In this document: positions 32,875 to 44,800 of the stretch, in pieces
Numbering within the stretch: position 1 is the first letter of the stretch
Layout of the letters: each line of letters begins with the position of its first letter
Source of the DNA: Cytauxzoon felis
Taxonomy: Eukaryota; Apicomplexa; Aconoidasida; Piroplasmida; Theileriidae
Assembly (NCBI GenBank): GCA_020283715.1
Contig: JAIQCW010000192.1
Location: 1-64,000, forward strand
Reading direction: 5' to 3'
DNA length: 64,000 bases
The notes under the pieces: model-generated
Databases searched by the model: none
The model's input: only the letters and a program-made list of their open reading frames with translations
What the model was told of the DNA's origin: nothing
Program-made: the position numbers and the translations under genes

Positions 32875-35800
32875 ATGGACAACTATATAAAATCATATCT
32901 AGAAAACAATGATTCTCATAAAATAACGGAATATCGCAATAATATCCTATTGTCTGTTGTCAGTCAAGGTAGCTCACAATTCGTCAAAATTACACACGAT
33001 ATATATAACAAAGTAATACTTCTAAATTTATTCACCTTTATATTATATATAGGCTGATGATTTGTTGAAAAAAAGAGATGTAATACAATTATTATATGAA
33101 ATTATTTCAAGAACTAATGATATCTTCGACTCTAACGATGTGCTAATATTGTTATCGCAATCACTATCTGTAACCATTTGTAATCAATGCAGTATCTTTT
33201 CAATTAAGTCTTTATTAGAACGCCATGTCAAATTACATTCGCCTGAGGCTATTAATATCAACAATGTCCAATTAGTTTACGGAATACTGTTGAAACAAAA
33301 TATATCATCTCAAAGTCAAGAATTTAGACTAAATTTCCTATGGATTACCAATTATATCATAGAATTGTATGAGATGCTAAGTATCACCCATGATGAACTA
33401 TTTGCAACTCAACTATGTGATGTTATATCCGGTGAAAAGGACCCTCGTAATCTACTTGTAATGTTCATGTTGATACCAAAAATATCACGTAAAATAGCCA
33501 AATCAGAACAAGATTATGAAAATATTGCCAAATTATTTTTAGTTTATTATCCAATCAATTTTAATCGGCCAAAAAATGATAAAATAGGAATTACATGTAC
33601 TCAATTGAAGTACAGATTATTGCATTGTTTCAAATCTGATAAAAGGCTTGGAAAATATGTTATAGAAACTTTTATTGATTCCTTGTATTCCGACTTTAAT
33701 AATTATGATGATAATTTATCAATGTTAGAAGATGCATTATATTTCATTACTGAATGCTCATTAGTTTATGACCATGAATGTTTCACAGCACATTTTAAAT
33801 CACTTGTAGATGTTGTAACAGCAGAGTTATTAATACCATTAAATGAGAATGGAGATGTTGAAAGGCACTTGGAGTATGAGGAACCGTATACTATTTCTTC
33901 AGATGGTGAGAGTTTAACGACGTCTACAGTCATCATGACATATTATAACGAGTGGTCTGTTGATAGAAAGTTGAAGGTTTATGGGAATATTATAAGGATG
34001 TTTGTAAATTCTACAAATGTTTCAAATAATGAAACAGTTGCTATTTTTCTTGATGTATTAAGAAACTGTCTGTTTGTTCAGGATGAAATGGGAAGTAATG
34101 ATATTAATGGTAACGCTGGTTATATATTGGATGTAATGTCAGAATATGAACATTTCAATACTCTCATTTTGAAGCATGTGATAATTCCATCAATTTTAAA
34201 ATTTAAGGAACTGTTTAAATCGTATGAAATTAACAATACAACACAATCCACATTTAATGAATCATTATCGAATACTCTTAAGATTATAATTAATATTTTT
34301 GCAAAATTGATTTCAAATATGAAATTTACAAGAATCAAACCGGAATTATCCAGTATAATTATTGATGTATCACTATATATTCTTAATTTTGATAATGTAA
34401 ATGGTTTAAAATTATTAATTCTTGGGTGTATATCATCTAAAACAATACCCTTGATTGAACAAGTAATCAAAAAATGTTTTGATATTATTATGGAGAAAGA
34501 CGTCCATAAAAATGATATAATATTATATTTGCGTGTTATTGTAGATGTTTATAGATTCCATGAATCTCCTGTAGTTAATTCATTCGTGGATAATATTTGT
34601 AGCAGACTTTTGGAATCTATTGATAATAAGGAATCATTAAATGAGCTCATGGTAATAAATAATGTTGATATATCTAGAGACGTAATTGAAATGTTGAACC
34701 TGAAATTGCTTAAATCTACTAATTGTACTAGGGTTTACTCTAATTTGTATTTGAAATGTATGTCTGTAATTGTTAATTTTGGGCCGTCTGTTGAGGATGT
34801 TGTTTTGTTGATTGTAAAGTCCTTGAACAAATTTATTTTATGTAACACTGATGGAAATTTGTCCAAGTTAGTTGAAGAATCCTGTAAAATGTATTTACCA
34901 GAGCTAATTAAAATGTATAATGATGTATGGATGGGTATAAGAGATGGTAGTATTGTCTTCAATAGAGTATTATCACAGTTAATTGTGGATATATCTACAC
35001 ACTTTAACTATGGATTAAATATTAGCGATTCCATATTGTACCTACCACTTTTATCATTTAATTTGGATTCTGATTTCATCAAATTTGCCAATTCATTGAT
35101 GTGTAGAAACATATTTGACCATGTAAATTTATTAAAGATGGAATGTGCTGGGATACACCTTTGTAAAAGAGTATCTAACTTGCTCTGTAATATCGATATC
35201 CATGATATTTTAAAGATGTTCGATAAATTACACGACTATTACAGGCCATTTATAACACTGGGATGGCTTCAGTTTTTGACTCGTAGATCCACGACTCGAA
35301 CTATTGGAATGGTCAGATCGTCATCCATCGGCAATAATGATGTCTCTATTCCATTAGTATCTACCGATTGTCTTGCTGTCAGATCCTTTATCTATCTCCC
35401 CGTAAACGGTATAGCCACTCCCAGAGATCGTGGCGAAGTATCCAAGACGATCTATGGGAGTCGAGGTGATATAAATAGAGAGGCCACCACGGCGAGTGGA
35501 ACGACCTCAGGTGGAGCTGCGAGTGGAAGAACCTCAGGTAGAGTTGTATGTGATAGTAATGTACTGAAGAACGGAATGAGTGCCTTTGTAGGATTCGCTT
35601 CATCCCTCATCAACAATCTCCTTGTTCCTGTTGGAAATGTTTTACAATTTATAAATTGTATATATCCCTATGATTACAAATCGGTGGTGAATTCAATAAC
35701 GATTTTGGATTTGGATAAAGAATTTGGTAGTGTAGTAGGTTTGGATTATAATGATCTGTTCTTCACTTATAGACCTGATCCTCTTGAATCTTCTAGTCCA

Positions 35801-36517
35801 TTAATTATAAATCATCTTTTATACATGCGCAAGGCGACTAGAGTAAATTATACTGTGGACATGAAATTCACCAAAACTCTTTTAGATTCTCTATACAATA
35901 ATATCTATGTCGAGAAAACCTGTAAATCTGTATTATATTCTTTTAATTTAGAGGCAGATTTAATGCTTCTATTGCCTTTATTATCACTAAGCGATGTTGA
36001 AATGATGAAGTTTACAAACTGTATAACTTGTTTATTGGACTCATTCATGGCTATGGACGTAATTCACTCTCATTCAATAGATGTTTACGAAAAGTGGTGT
36101 AGAGATCAGTATATAATATCTTTGCAGACGCTGATACTACGTGTATTATATAATGTGACTAAGGATGATGATAGAATCTACCCCTTCGACTTCAAGCTGG
36201 ATATTCTTGTAGGAGTAGACGAAGGAGGCAGTAATGTAGATATACTGGAAGGTAGATATAAAGCCATAACTGAGAAAATGATTCAAATATCGCAATCGCA
36301 TCCGGTACCATTTTCTAGAATAATGGGTATTTTAGTGATTAATTACATTATGCAGGGACAATATCTTACTGCTGAAGATCGAAATAATGTAAGTTGTTAA
36401 AGTTAACGCATGACTTTCTAGGTTATAAAATGTACGAGTAAATGTCTTGGTGACTGTAATAGACGCGTTCGTACAATGACACTTTTATGTAGACAAAAAT
36501 GGATTAATAACTGTTAA
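32875..36517 (+). CDS. MMS19: MMS19-type cytosolic iron-sulfur assembly/DNA repair protein
   Basis: MMS19 is the HEAT-repeat adaptor that hands Fe-S clusters to DNA helicases and polymerases. Three exons: 32875-33012, 33053-36388 and 36422-36517 (1189 residues). Near residue 180 DPRNLLVMFMLIPKI then YYPINFNRPKNDKIGITCTQ matches the MMS19 N-terminal motif DPRNLL..F......FP..F.PP..D..GIT...L. The last exon, which becomes coding only after splicing a 33-bp intron, gives CLGDCNRRVRTMTLLCRQKW, resembling the conserved C-terminus (L.D..R.VR..A...R..W). An in-frame mosaic repeat inserts about 55 residues near 35376-35545 between helical segments. No stop or frameshift is introduced. Confidence 0.87.
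35376..35545 (+). repeat. Mosaic repeat copy, in frame in MMS19
   Basis: Encodes [35 protein letters not shown], then ASGTTSGGAASGRTSGRV. DNA modules: CTCCCCGTAAACGGTATAGC, GAGATCGTGGCGAAG, GACGATCTATGGGAGTCGAG, CCACCACGGCGAGTGG, CGACCTCAGGTGGA. It lacks the usual GAGGTCCAATCC start and is one of the shortest copies. Confidence 0.85.
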
Positions 36518-36655
36518 TTTGTATAAATTTATTTTAATATAGAAGAGCGCATCAGTTCTGTGTTATCATCCCATGATTCCGCATTATTCTATGTACGACG
36601 GCCTGGGTAGAGGAGAATGTGTTAGTGCTTATCAATTCACCCGAATTAATTTATA

Positions 36656-38392
36656 ATGTTGAGGCATCCATCAGCGTCTTCAAGTCTTTTAAAATGTAAA
36701 ACGTTGTTTACTTCTGATTCCGGTAAGGTATTTATTGAGCTTATACATCAATCATCAGACGTGGAGAATGTCAACGCTAATTTCGAACCGATATGGAAGA
36801 ATCATCCATATGTGTCATATATAAAGAGGTTTAATGAATTATTAGGCTTGTCTAGTGATAAACTATTGTCCATGACTAGTACATTTAAGCCTATAGAGTT
36901 ACACATACAGAGTCTATCGGAGTTACTTTACAACCAGAGATGTCATTATAAAAATCCATACAAATTTAAAAGATCCAATCCTACCTCTAGTGAATATATC
37001 AAATCGTTTGGATTAAATTTGGCTTTGGAATTAGAAAGTCTGTTCGATGAATCTAACACATCATTTCGTGATGACGAAATTCCATCTAATTTGTATACAA
37101 TTCTACCTGCAAGAGCTATAGAATGTAATTACGCTCTATATTCTAGGTTTAATAATCTCGTTGACAAATCCTTCAAATTATTATCGGCATACTGGATGGT
37201 TTGTAATTATCTATCTCTAGTAGACATTTGTGTACAGAAGTTTGGATATGGAAATGATGATCAGCGTATTAAACAATCGTCTCCAAATACAATCGCTAAG
37301 TGGAATTTTGGCAAAGACATTGGTGTAAAATCTGTGCCCTATCTTCTATTGAGTAAATATAACTTTCTCTGCGAATTTATGCGTAGCAAAGGACCCTTTA
37401 TACAGTTAAATAAAGATACTGTCCAAACGAATAGGATAATATCAACAAGGAGCCTAGATACTATTAGGAAGAATCTTGACAAATACGGTGGGTTGACGAT
37501 GTTGTACCAATGTTATTAATATATCTCCTGTCTTCATATAACAATTTATATATCAACAGGCGTTGCGGTGGTAAGGAATGTATTTAATAAGGATCAGATA
37601 CGTTATATTCGTGGGTTGATGTTAATGTCATCTTCCATGGTGAGTGATTTGATTTCATAGAGATATATTCAAGGCTAGAGACACGGCGTTTAAGATGTTG
37701 GAGCATGATCCTAATGTCACAACACTCAAATATACAAGAGGTAATTTCAACATTCTACTATAAGTCACATACAGGTCGCATAAATTGCTTACTTAATGGG
37801 ACAAAATTTAGTGATTCATTAGCACCCCTACAGTCATTTTGGCTACCAATCATATATTACAATATGAATGAAGACAGGAGGTATATTAATAACATTGGTA
37901 CAACATCATTAAACCTCTAGAATTTACTTATCGAATCTGCAGTTTGTAATTTCTGGTACGTCTCGTAAAAGTATTGTTAATGAATTAGATTCGGTCTGCT
38001 ACAATGAGCCATGGCATCGCAACAATAAGAATTTCGGTTTAGTCGTTGTAGTTCCTCTGGATGATATCAACTCACACAATGGAAGGCTACAATTCATCCC
38101 CGGTTCTCATAAACTACAATCGAACAACACCATGAATCCCAAGGGTTAGTTGAATTAAGGAAGTTTTCCATACTCATACATCTCACTTTCCTTCTTTAGG
38201 ACCAGTTGGCGTAGACCTAAAGGCTGGAGATGTATTGATATACAACGGCAGTATATTACACAGAAATACATGTACGTCTGATTTTAACGTTGTTATAATA
38301 CAACTGTAGTTAACGATAGTATAAAGTGTCAATCGATGATAACATTTGCTTACGACTACACAGATACTCCACCGCCAGGCCAAGGTTCATAG
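36656..38392 (+). CDS. PhyH-like dioxygenase-fold protein with N-terminal extension
   Basis: Exons were joined by frame: 36656 to about 37476, then short exons near 37560, 37674, 37775, 37921 and 38199, the last ending at 38392. The first 280 residues are unrecognised. The C-terminal part begins NLDKYGVAVVRNVFNKDQI (PhyH start), then WHRNNKNFGLVVVVPLDDIN, NGRLQFIPGSHKL, LKAGDVLIYNGSILHRNT, and after a 40-bp intron ITFAYDYTDTPPPG. PhyH enzymes use a HxD...H iron triad and 2-oxoglutarate. Here the first pair reads H-R-N (Asp replaced by Asn); the distal His is present. It may be inactive, use another ligand, or the exon model may be off. Moderate confidence in family, low in activity. Confidence 0.75.
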
Positions 38393-38500
38393 TTCGACAT
38401 CGGTTGTATATAAATTTCTATATTCAGGCTTAATAAAATGTACACTCGATAGATTATACGGTAACCTAATCGTACAAGTCAATAGTTTGCTCCGTTATGA

Positions 38501-39726
38501 ATGATGAATCGCAAATTGATAATTTATTCAAGTGATGGAAGGAGGTGTGTGGAGATGTGTAACGATATTTTTAATTTTAAAAAATGTTAATAATATATAT
38601 TTATTTATTTATTCACTTTTCAAATTGTAGAAATGATTTAAGACGTATAGGAGCTTATAAATTTAAATTCAGTGACGATTTCTCCAATATCGCCAACATA
38701 GAGTACGTTGTTGTCTAAAAGACACTGTCGTATTTTATAGAGTAAATGGCAAAAATGGAGGTGAAAAAGACATAGATGTGGTAATTGCAAAGACGCCTAG
38801 TCATATAAATGAAGTGGAACAAAAGGGTGGAGCAGAAAAGAAGGATGATGTGTCACTGTTAAGTTTATCAAAGGACAGCATACAATCGATCGGATATACA
38901 TCTGATACGTATCCAAATCCCATATTGAATCCTCAGTTGTGTATTCATACATTAGAGTAGGAATATTTATATCTCATTAATGGAAATTTTATATAGCAAT
39001 ACTGGCAAGAGTTTAATATGTGATCCAGATGGTATACTAACAGATGCTCAACAGAATAGTATAAACAAGATGCTATTGTCTTCCAGCGTAAGGGTATGTA
39101 AACCAATGGTATATAGAGCATTCACGGTAACCTCAGATATTTGTCGGACTAGCTTATAGTATATTTACACATTCAAATAAGGACAAGGAACTTGATGAAT
39201 TCCTAAGTGAATTATTGCGGTATGTTGACGAATGATTAAACTTGACGCTACAGTCAATGGGGAGGTACAAAGTATAAAGGACTGGACGACTGTCTATTAC
39301 TCTTTTACTTGAAGGTTTGTTTAGTCTACATGTTCAAAATTTATGGGAATTTATAATGATATAGGACGGAGACGTGCTGAAGATGAAATCTGGTGGTGAG
39401 TTGAAATATGAAATAGATGAAGACATTAATAGGCGATGAATCAATTTACAGAGTAATTTGAACGTCAGGAAAATAAATTCATTACGTTACTCAGGGAAAG
39501 ATTGAGGAGCTGGGTAATTTGATTGGAACAGGTCATAAGAATATATACGAGGACCTGAAATTAATAATAAGTAAATTCAATAAGGTCAACGGTTATAGAA
39601 TTAAAGGTAAACGAAAATGAAATTATAGATATTATATTAAAATTTTGTTATACAGGCGGAGCAACAATGGGACTTGTATCATGTGCTGTTGTCATTCTTG
39701 TCTGGTGGGTGTACAAATTCCTATAA
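38501..39726 (+). CDS. TPM-domain membrane protein
   Basis: Reconstructed from about eight small exons; the 5' end (38501 or nearby) is uncertain because the first intron's donor (GTGTGTGG) is weak. Recognisable: YPNPILNPQLCIHTLDN, then SLICDPDGILTDAQQNSINK (TPM-domain start, compare DP..LS......I...L), IFVGLAYSIF, KELDEFLSELLRRWGG, LDDCLLLFYLKDGDVL, and a C-terminal membrane helix (GLVSCAVVILVWWVYKFL). TPM proteins (Psb32/TLP18.3/MOLO-1 family) are membrane-associated and often lie in secretory or organellar compartments. Introns are 34-97 bp. Function here is unknown. Confidence 0.72.
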
Positions 39727-39884
39727 TAAAACGCATAATATCATCACCATCTATTTTTTAAAGCTATATATATATATACTATAATGTTATAAGCAGACAA
39801 TAATTATATTGGTTGCTGTGTTTTAGTGATACTGTGAGGTGTCCCTGTCCTGCTACTGTTTTAACTCGGATTTTAAGGCGTAAA

Positions 39885-41784
39885 ATGTTAAGCAGGAAAA
39901 TTTTTGGCTTTTTTGCCAACAAGTCTCCATTTAATGGTTTTAAGTCTTTCTCCAGTGCCGCTAACCATGGTCCTACCAAGGAAATGAACATGTGCACAGC
40001 CATCAACAGCGCACTTGACATTTCGATGCAGGAAGATCCAACGTTTGTGGATTTCTATGTATTCAATTCATAAAACTATATAGGACTTGCGTGTTTGGTG
40101 AAGATGTTGCGTTTGGTGGTGTTTTTAGGTGTTCGGTTGGTCTGTTGGAGAAATACGGAGAGCATAGAGTCTTCAATACACCTATATCAGAACAGGTACG
40201 ATGAATAATTATGTAATGAAACATTATTAGGGTATTGCTGGATTCGCAATAGGTATGGCAGCCCTCGGCGCCAACGCAATCGCCGAGATACAGTTCGCCG
40301 ACTACATCTTCCCCGCATTTGATCAAGTTAGTTTTGAATTTATATTATTGCGATGATTTATACAACACACATCTTCGTAATTTCTGTATTCATCTTCCGC
40401 CTGGTTCTAATCCAACTCTCTTCATCCTGCAGACAGCTCTCCACCTGAGGTCTATCTTTTCCATTGCATGGAGCTCTTCTATTTACTTCCCCTTCCAGCT
40501 CCCGTAGATCGCTTCCAGGTCCGCTTGAGGTTACATCCTCACCACCTTCTTCACTGCCACGATCTCCGGGAGTGGCTTCACCCTTCAGGGATAGGTAATT
40601 AGAGAAGCTGTCTGCAAGACAAGGAAAGAACCTCAAGTGCAGTAGACAGAATTATAGTTGTTTCACTCTTACGAATGTTTCATCTTTAAACTTTAGATTG
40701 TGAATGAGGCGGCTAAATTTAGGTATCGTTCTGGTGGTAGTTGGGATGTTGGTAAATTAACGATTCGTTCGACTTGGGGTGCTGTTGGTCATGGTGGTTT
40801 ATACCATTCCCAAGCTCCTGAATCACAATTTGCCCATGCGGCTGGATTGAAGGTTTGTATATTTTCCACAATTCTATAATCTTCAGATTGTTATACCAAG
40901 AGGTGCTTATCAAGCAAAAGGATTATTACTTAAATCTATTAGAGATCCTAATCCAGTCCTATTTTTTGAACCCAAGGCCTTGTATAGATCTCAAGTAGGC
41001 CAAGTACCAATTGGAGATTATGAACTAGAACTTTCAAAAGCAGAAATCGTTAAGGAAGGAAAAGATGTAAGTTGAAACTATACAGTAGTATCTATCCACC
41101 CTTATTTCAATTAATTCACCTGAAGTCCAATCCAACTATCCTTGCCATTGCATGGAACCTCTTCTATTTACTTCCCCTTCCAGCTCCCATAGATCGCTTC
41201 CAGGTATTCCACTTGGAGTCTCCACTTGAGGTTACATCACTACACCGCCACGATCTCTGGGAGTGGCTCTACTCTTTAGAGGGAATGAATTAGGAGAGCT
41301 GACGGCAGGATGAAGAGTGTTGGATTGAACCTCGAGTGGAGTAGATTTCACTTGTTTTTTTCTTATGATATAATAATTATTGTAGGTTACGATAGTTGGT
41401 TATGGTAATTCGGTGGAGATAATGTTGAAGGCTGCTGCTAGTGTTGAGAAGAGTCATGGTATAAGTGTTGAGGTTATAGATTTGCAGACTGTATTGCCAT
41501 GGGATGTTGAGACTGTAGAAAAGTCTGTACTTAAGACAGGTAGATTAATTGTAACTCATGAAGCAGCGGTGAGTATAATATGAAAATGAATAATTAATTT
41601 ATAGAAAACATTGGGTATGGGTGCAGAAATTGCTGCTACAATAGGTGAACGTTGCTTTTTTAAATTAGAAGCACCTATAAAACGTCTATGTGGATATGAT
41701 ACACCATTTCCATTGGTTTATGAAAAATTTTATTTACCAAATGAACATAAAATAGCTGATGCCATTATAGACATTTGTGAATAA
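39885..41784 (+). CDS. BCKDHB: 2-oxoisovalerate (branched-chain) dehydrogenase E1 beta subunit
   Basis: E1-beta pairs with E1-alpha to decarboxylate branched-chain 2-oxo acids; in apicomplexans this mitochondrial complex also acts on pyruvate. Seven exons (39885-40042, 40084-40195, 40231-40326, 40697-40852, 40887-41066, 41386-41568, 41605-41784) give 354 residues. The start is an ATG with a presequence ([13 protein letters not shown]). Motifs: [100 protein letters not shown] and [19 protein letters not shown]. The family is clear. Two introns (40327-40696, 370 bp; 41067-41385, 319 bp) each hold a mosaic repeat; the other four are 34-41 bp. Confidence 0.95.
40389..40640. repeat. Mosaic repeat copy in BCKDHB intron 3
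   Basis: Starts CCGCCTGGTTCTAATCCAAC (decayed), then CTGCAGACAGCTCTCCACC, CATTGCATGGAGC, CCCGTAGATCGCTTCCAGGT, CGATCTCCGGGAGTGGC, and ends GAACCTCAAGTGCAG. A minus-strand frame of 92 codons through it is a by-product of the modules. Confidence 0.85.
41115..41350. repeat. Mosaic repeat copy in BCKDHB intron 5
   Basis: CACCTGAAGTCCAATCCAAC at the left end, CATTGCATGGAACC, TCCCATAGATCGCTTCCAGG, CACGATCTCTGGGAGTGGC, GCTGACGGCAGGATGAAG, and right end GGATTGAACCTCGAGTGG. Confidence 0.86.
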
Positions 41785-41865
41785 ATATTACAATATTTTA
41801 TATTTGATTAAATCACTATATAAACAAATCATATGATGAAGCCATTATAAATTTGATAATGTGTG

Positions 41866-44800
41866 TTACAATAATTTATATTTTATAGATTCTTCATGTA
41901 ACAAGTTTAATAATTCATCCAGTGTATATACAATTTGATCATTTGTATCTAATGGTCTTAATGATACACTACGTGTCTCCTTTTCACGATCACCTACAAT
42001 TGCCATATAATTCCATCGTTGTCCTTGACCAATCTTAATTTTTTTATTTATTGTATTCATACTATCATCAATACCAACATTATAACCTGTAATAATCATG
42101 TTATATAAAATAATATTCTCATACCCTTATCATTAAGTAATTTATATAATTCATTAGCATAATCTAAATGTTTATTCGATATAGGTATCAACAAAATCTG
42201 TGTAGGAGATAACCAAAATGGTAATTTCCCTTTTGTCTGTTCCAATACAATAGCTATAAAACGCTCAATCGAACCCAATATCGCACGATGAATTATCACC
42301 GGTCTAGAATAACCATTACGTAATTTACTACCAGATGATTGATTATCCGATACAACCAATTCATCTATAATAATAATATATTACATGTAATATACATCCT
42401 TTTACACTCGCCTCCACCTGAGGTTACCACCTTGTCTTCCACTCGCCGTGGAGGCTCTTCCATTTACCCATCTCTAAAGAGTAGAGCCACTCCCAGAGAT
42501 CGTGGCAAGGTTAGTTATTGGACCTCAAGTGGATTACCTGTAGCTGATCTACGGGAAGCGGAGGGGGAAGTAAATAGAGAAGCTGTCTGCAAGACGACCT
42601 CAGGTGGAGGCGAGTGGAACGATGGTAGGATTGGACCTCAGGTAGAGTAGACAAGATGAATATTTCATTTTGGTGTACGTACCATTGAATGACTTGTCGC
42701 GATATTCGAGGTTGAATCTAATGGGTAGATTGAAGTCTAATTGAATAGTGCCACATTGATGTTCGCGGTTTAAACAATCAAATAACAATATGTCAATCTT
42801 TGGACCATAAAATGCACCATCACCCTCGTTCAATGACCTGAATATCATAATTAATGAAAATTAAAAGTAAATAGTCTAATGATGAAAATAATCAACCGAA
42901 AGCCATTTTGCAGACAACCCTTACTAGGGGTCTAATCCACCTTCCCTTCCACCTCTTTTCCTCTTGCAGACAGCTCCTCTTACTTCCCCCTCCGCTTCCC
43001 TGAGATCAGCTACGGGTTAGAATTATTATTTACGAGTTACTTATTGGATTGGTACATTTATTTCTGCCAGTATTCTTTCGTTTCGGCCATGATTTGGTTA
43101 AAACACATTTACAACTTTCGCAACAAAACCACTGTCGCATGACATTGGAAATACTACATCTATGTATATCTTTCAAACAATTTTTATAAGCATTGCTACC
43201 ACACCGGCATATACATCTCATGTATGGGTTTCTACACCTATTGATAGTTACATTTCCTCGTATAATTACATCTTCACCTGAATTAAGTGTCACTTTCGGT
43301 TCACAATCACATTTTGCTGTCTTCAATACCTTCGTATACTCCTCAACGAGTTTAATGAGGCCATAACCTGGAAGCGATCTACGGGAGCTGGAAGGGGAAG
43401 TAAATAGAAGAGGCCGTCTGCAAGACGAAAAGAGGTGGAAGTGGAAGATGAGGATTTAGCCTCAGGTGATGTATCTTCATTCTTGGTTGTGATAGTAACA
43501 TACCATTCATGTCCGAATTTATCGAGTGCATCTTTGAGTGCGGATTCTGCGCAATTCCAGAGTTCATCATCACCGAGTGCTTTGGGTGGTTTGGTTGAGA
43601 GTTTGAATGTGTATTTGAAGTTGAAAAGTGAGTAGACGTTTGAAACGAATTTGAGTAGACTTAAAACTTCATCTTGAATTTGATCTTGAGTACAGAATAT
43701 ATGTGCATCATCTTGTTGGAATCTCCTTACTCTACAGATGAATATAAATTTTTGAATTTGTTGTACCTAGTAAGACCACTTAGACTCCCAGTAAGTTCAT
43801 TACGATGTAAGACACCAAAATCAGCCAATCGTAGAGGTAAATTACGATAAGATAGATTCATATGCTTAAACATTAAACAATGACCTGGACAATTCATAGG
43901 TTTCATCCCCCATTCTGAATTATCATTCACAAATGTATACATGTTATCCTGTAGAATATATATATAAGAAGAAAATACACAATAAACAAGATAACCACGT
44001 TTTCTTTCCACTCGCAGTTCCATATGAGGTCCTATCCACCTCTCCTCATCCTGCCGTCAGCTCTTCTATTTACTTCCCCTTCCAGCTCCCGTAGATCGCT
44101 TTCAGGTAGTCCACTTGAGGTTACATCCAACAGATACTTAGCACCATCTTCCATCATTCCCATGATGGATGATCCATCACTACCTTCACCTTCATCACGA
44201 TCTCTGGGAGTGGCTCTACCCTTCAGGGATAGGTAATTAGAAGAAGGCTTCACGCCGAGTGGAAGGAGAGTTGAATTGGAATCAGGTGGAACTCCGAGTG
44301 GATATATTAGATTATGATTATGTGTATTATGTTATAATTGCTTACTTTATAATTTTCATAGTGTCCTGAGCATTTCCATAAATCACAGGAGTAGATATTG
44401 GGTGTAATGACTTCTTGGTATCCTTTATTACGATAATTTTCCTATGATTTATTATTATTGTTTGATTTGATTATAAATATAGATATACTCTTAGAAAATC
44501 TATGAGTCGATTATAAATTTTAGCGCCATTAGGTAACCAGAAGCATGAACCTGAATGAGGTATAAAATATTTAATTAGATATTGATATACCAGGTGAATT
44601 AGATGTATCAAAATAAAATAAATTTAAATTTGTACCAATAATACGATGATCACGTTCTTTAGCTTCTAATAAAAGTCTATTATATTCTTTTAACATATCT
44701 TTTTCAGGAAATGATATCCCATATACACGTTGTAATATATCTATAAGTATAAAATAAATAAATTAAATAAATAAACCTCCATTAGAATTAGATAACCAAT

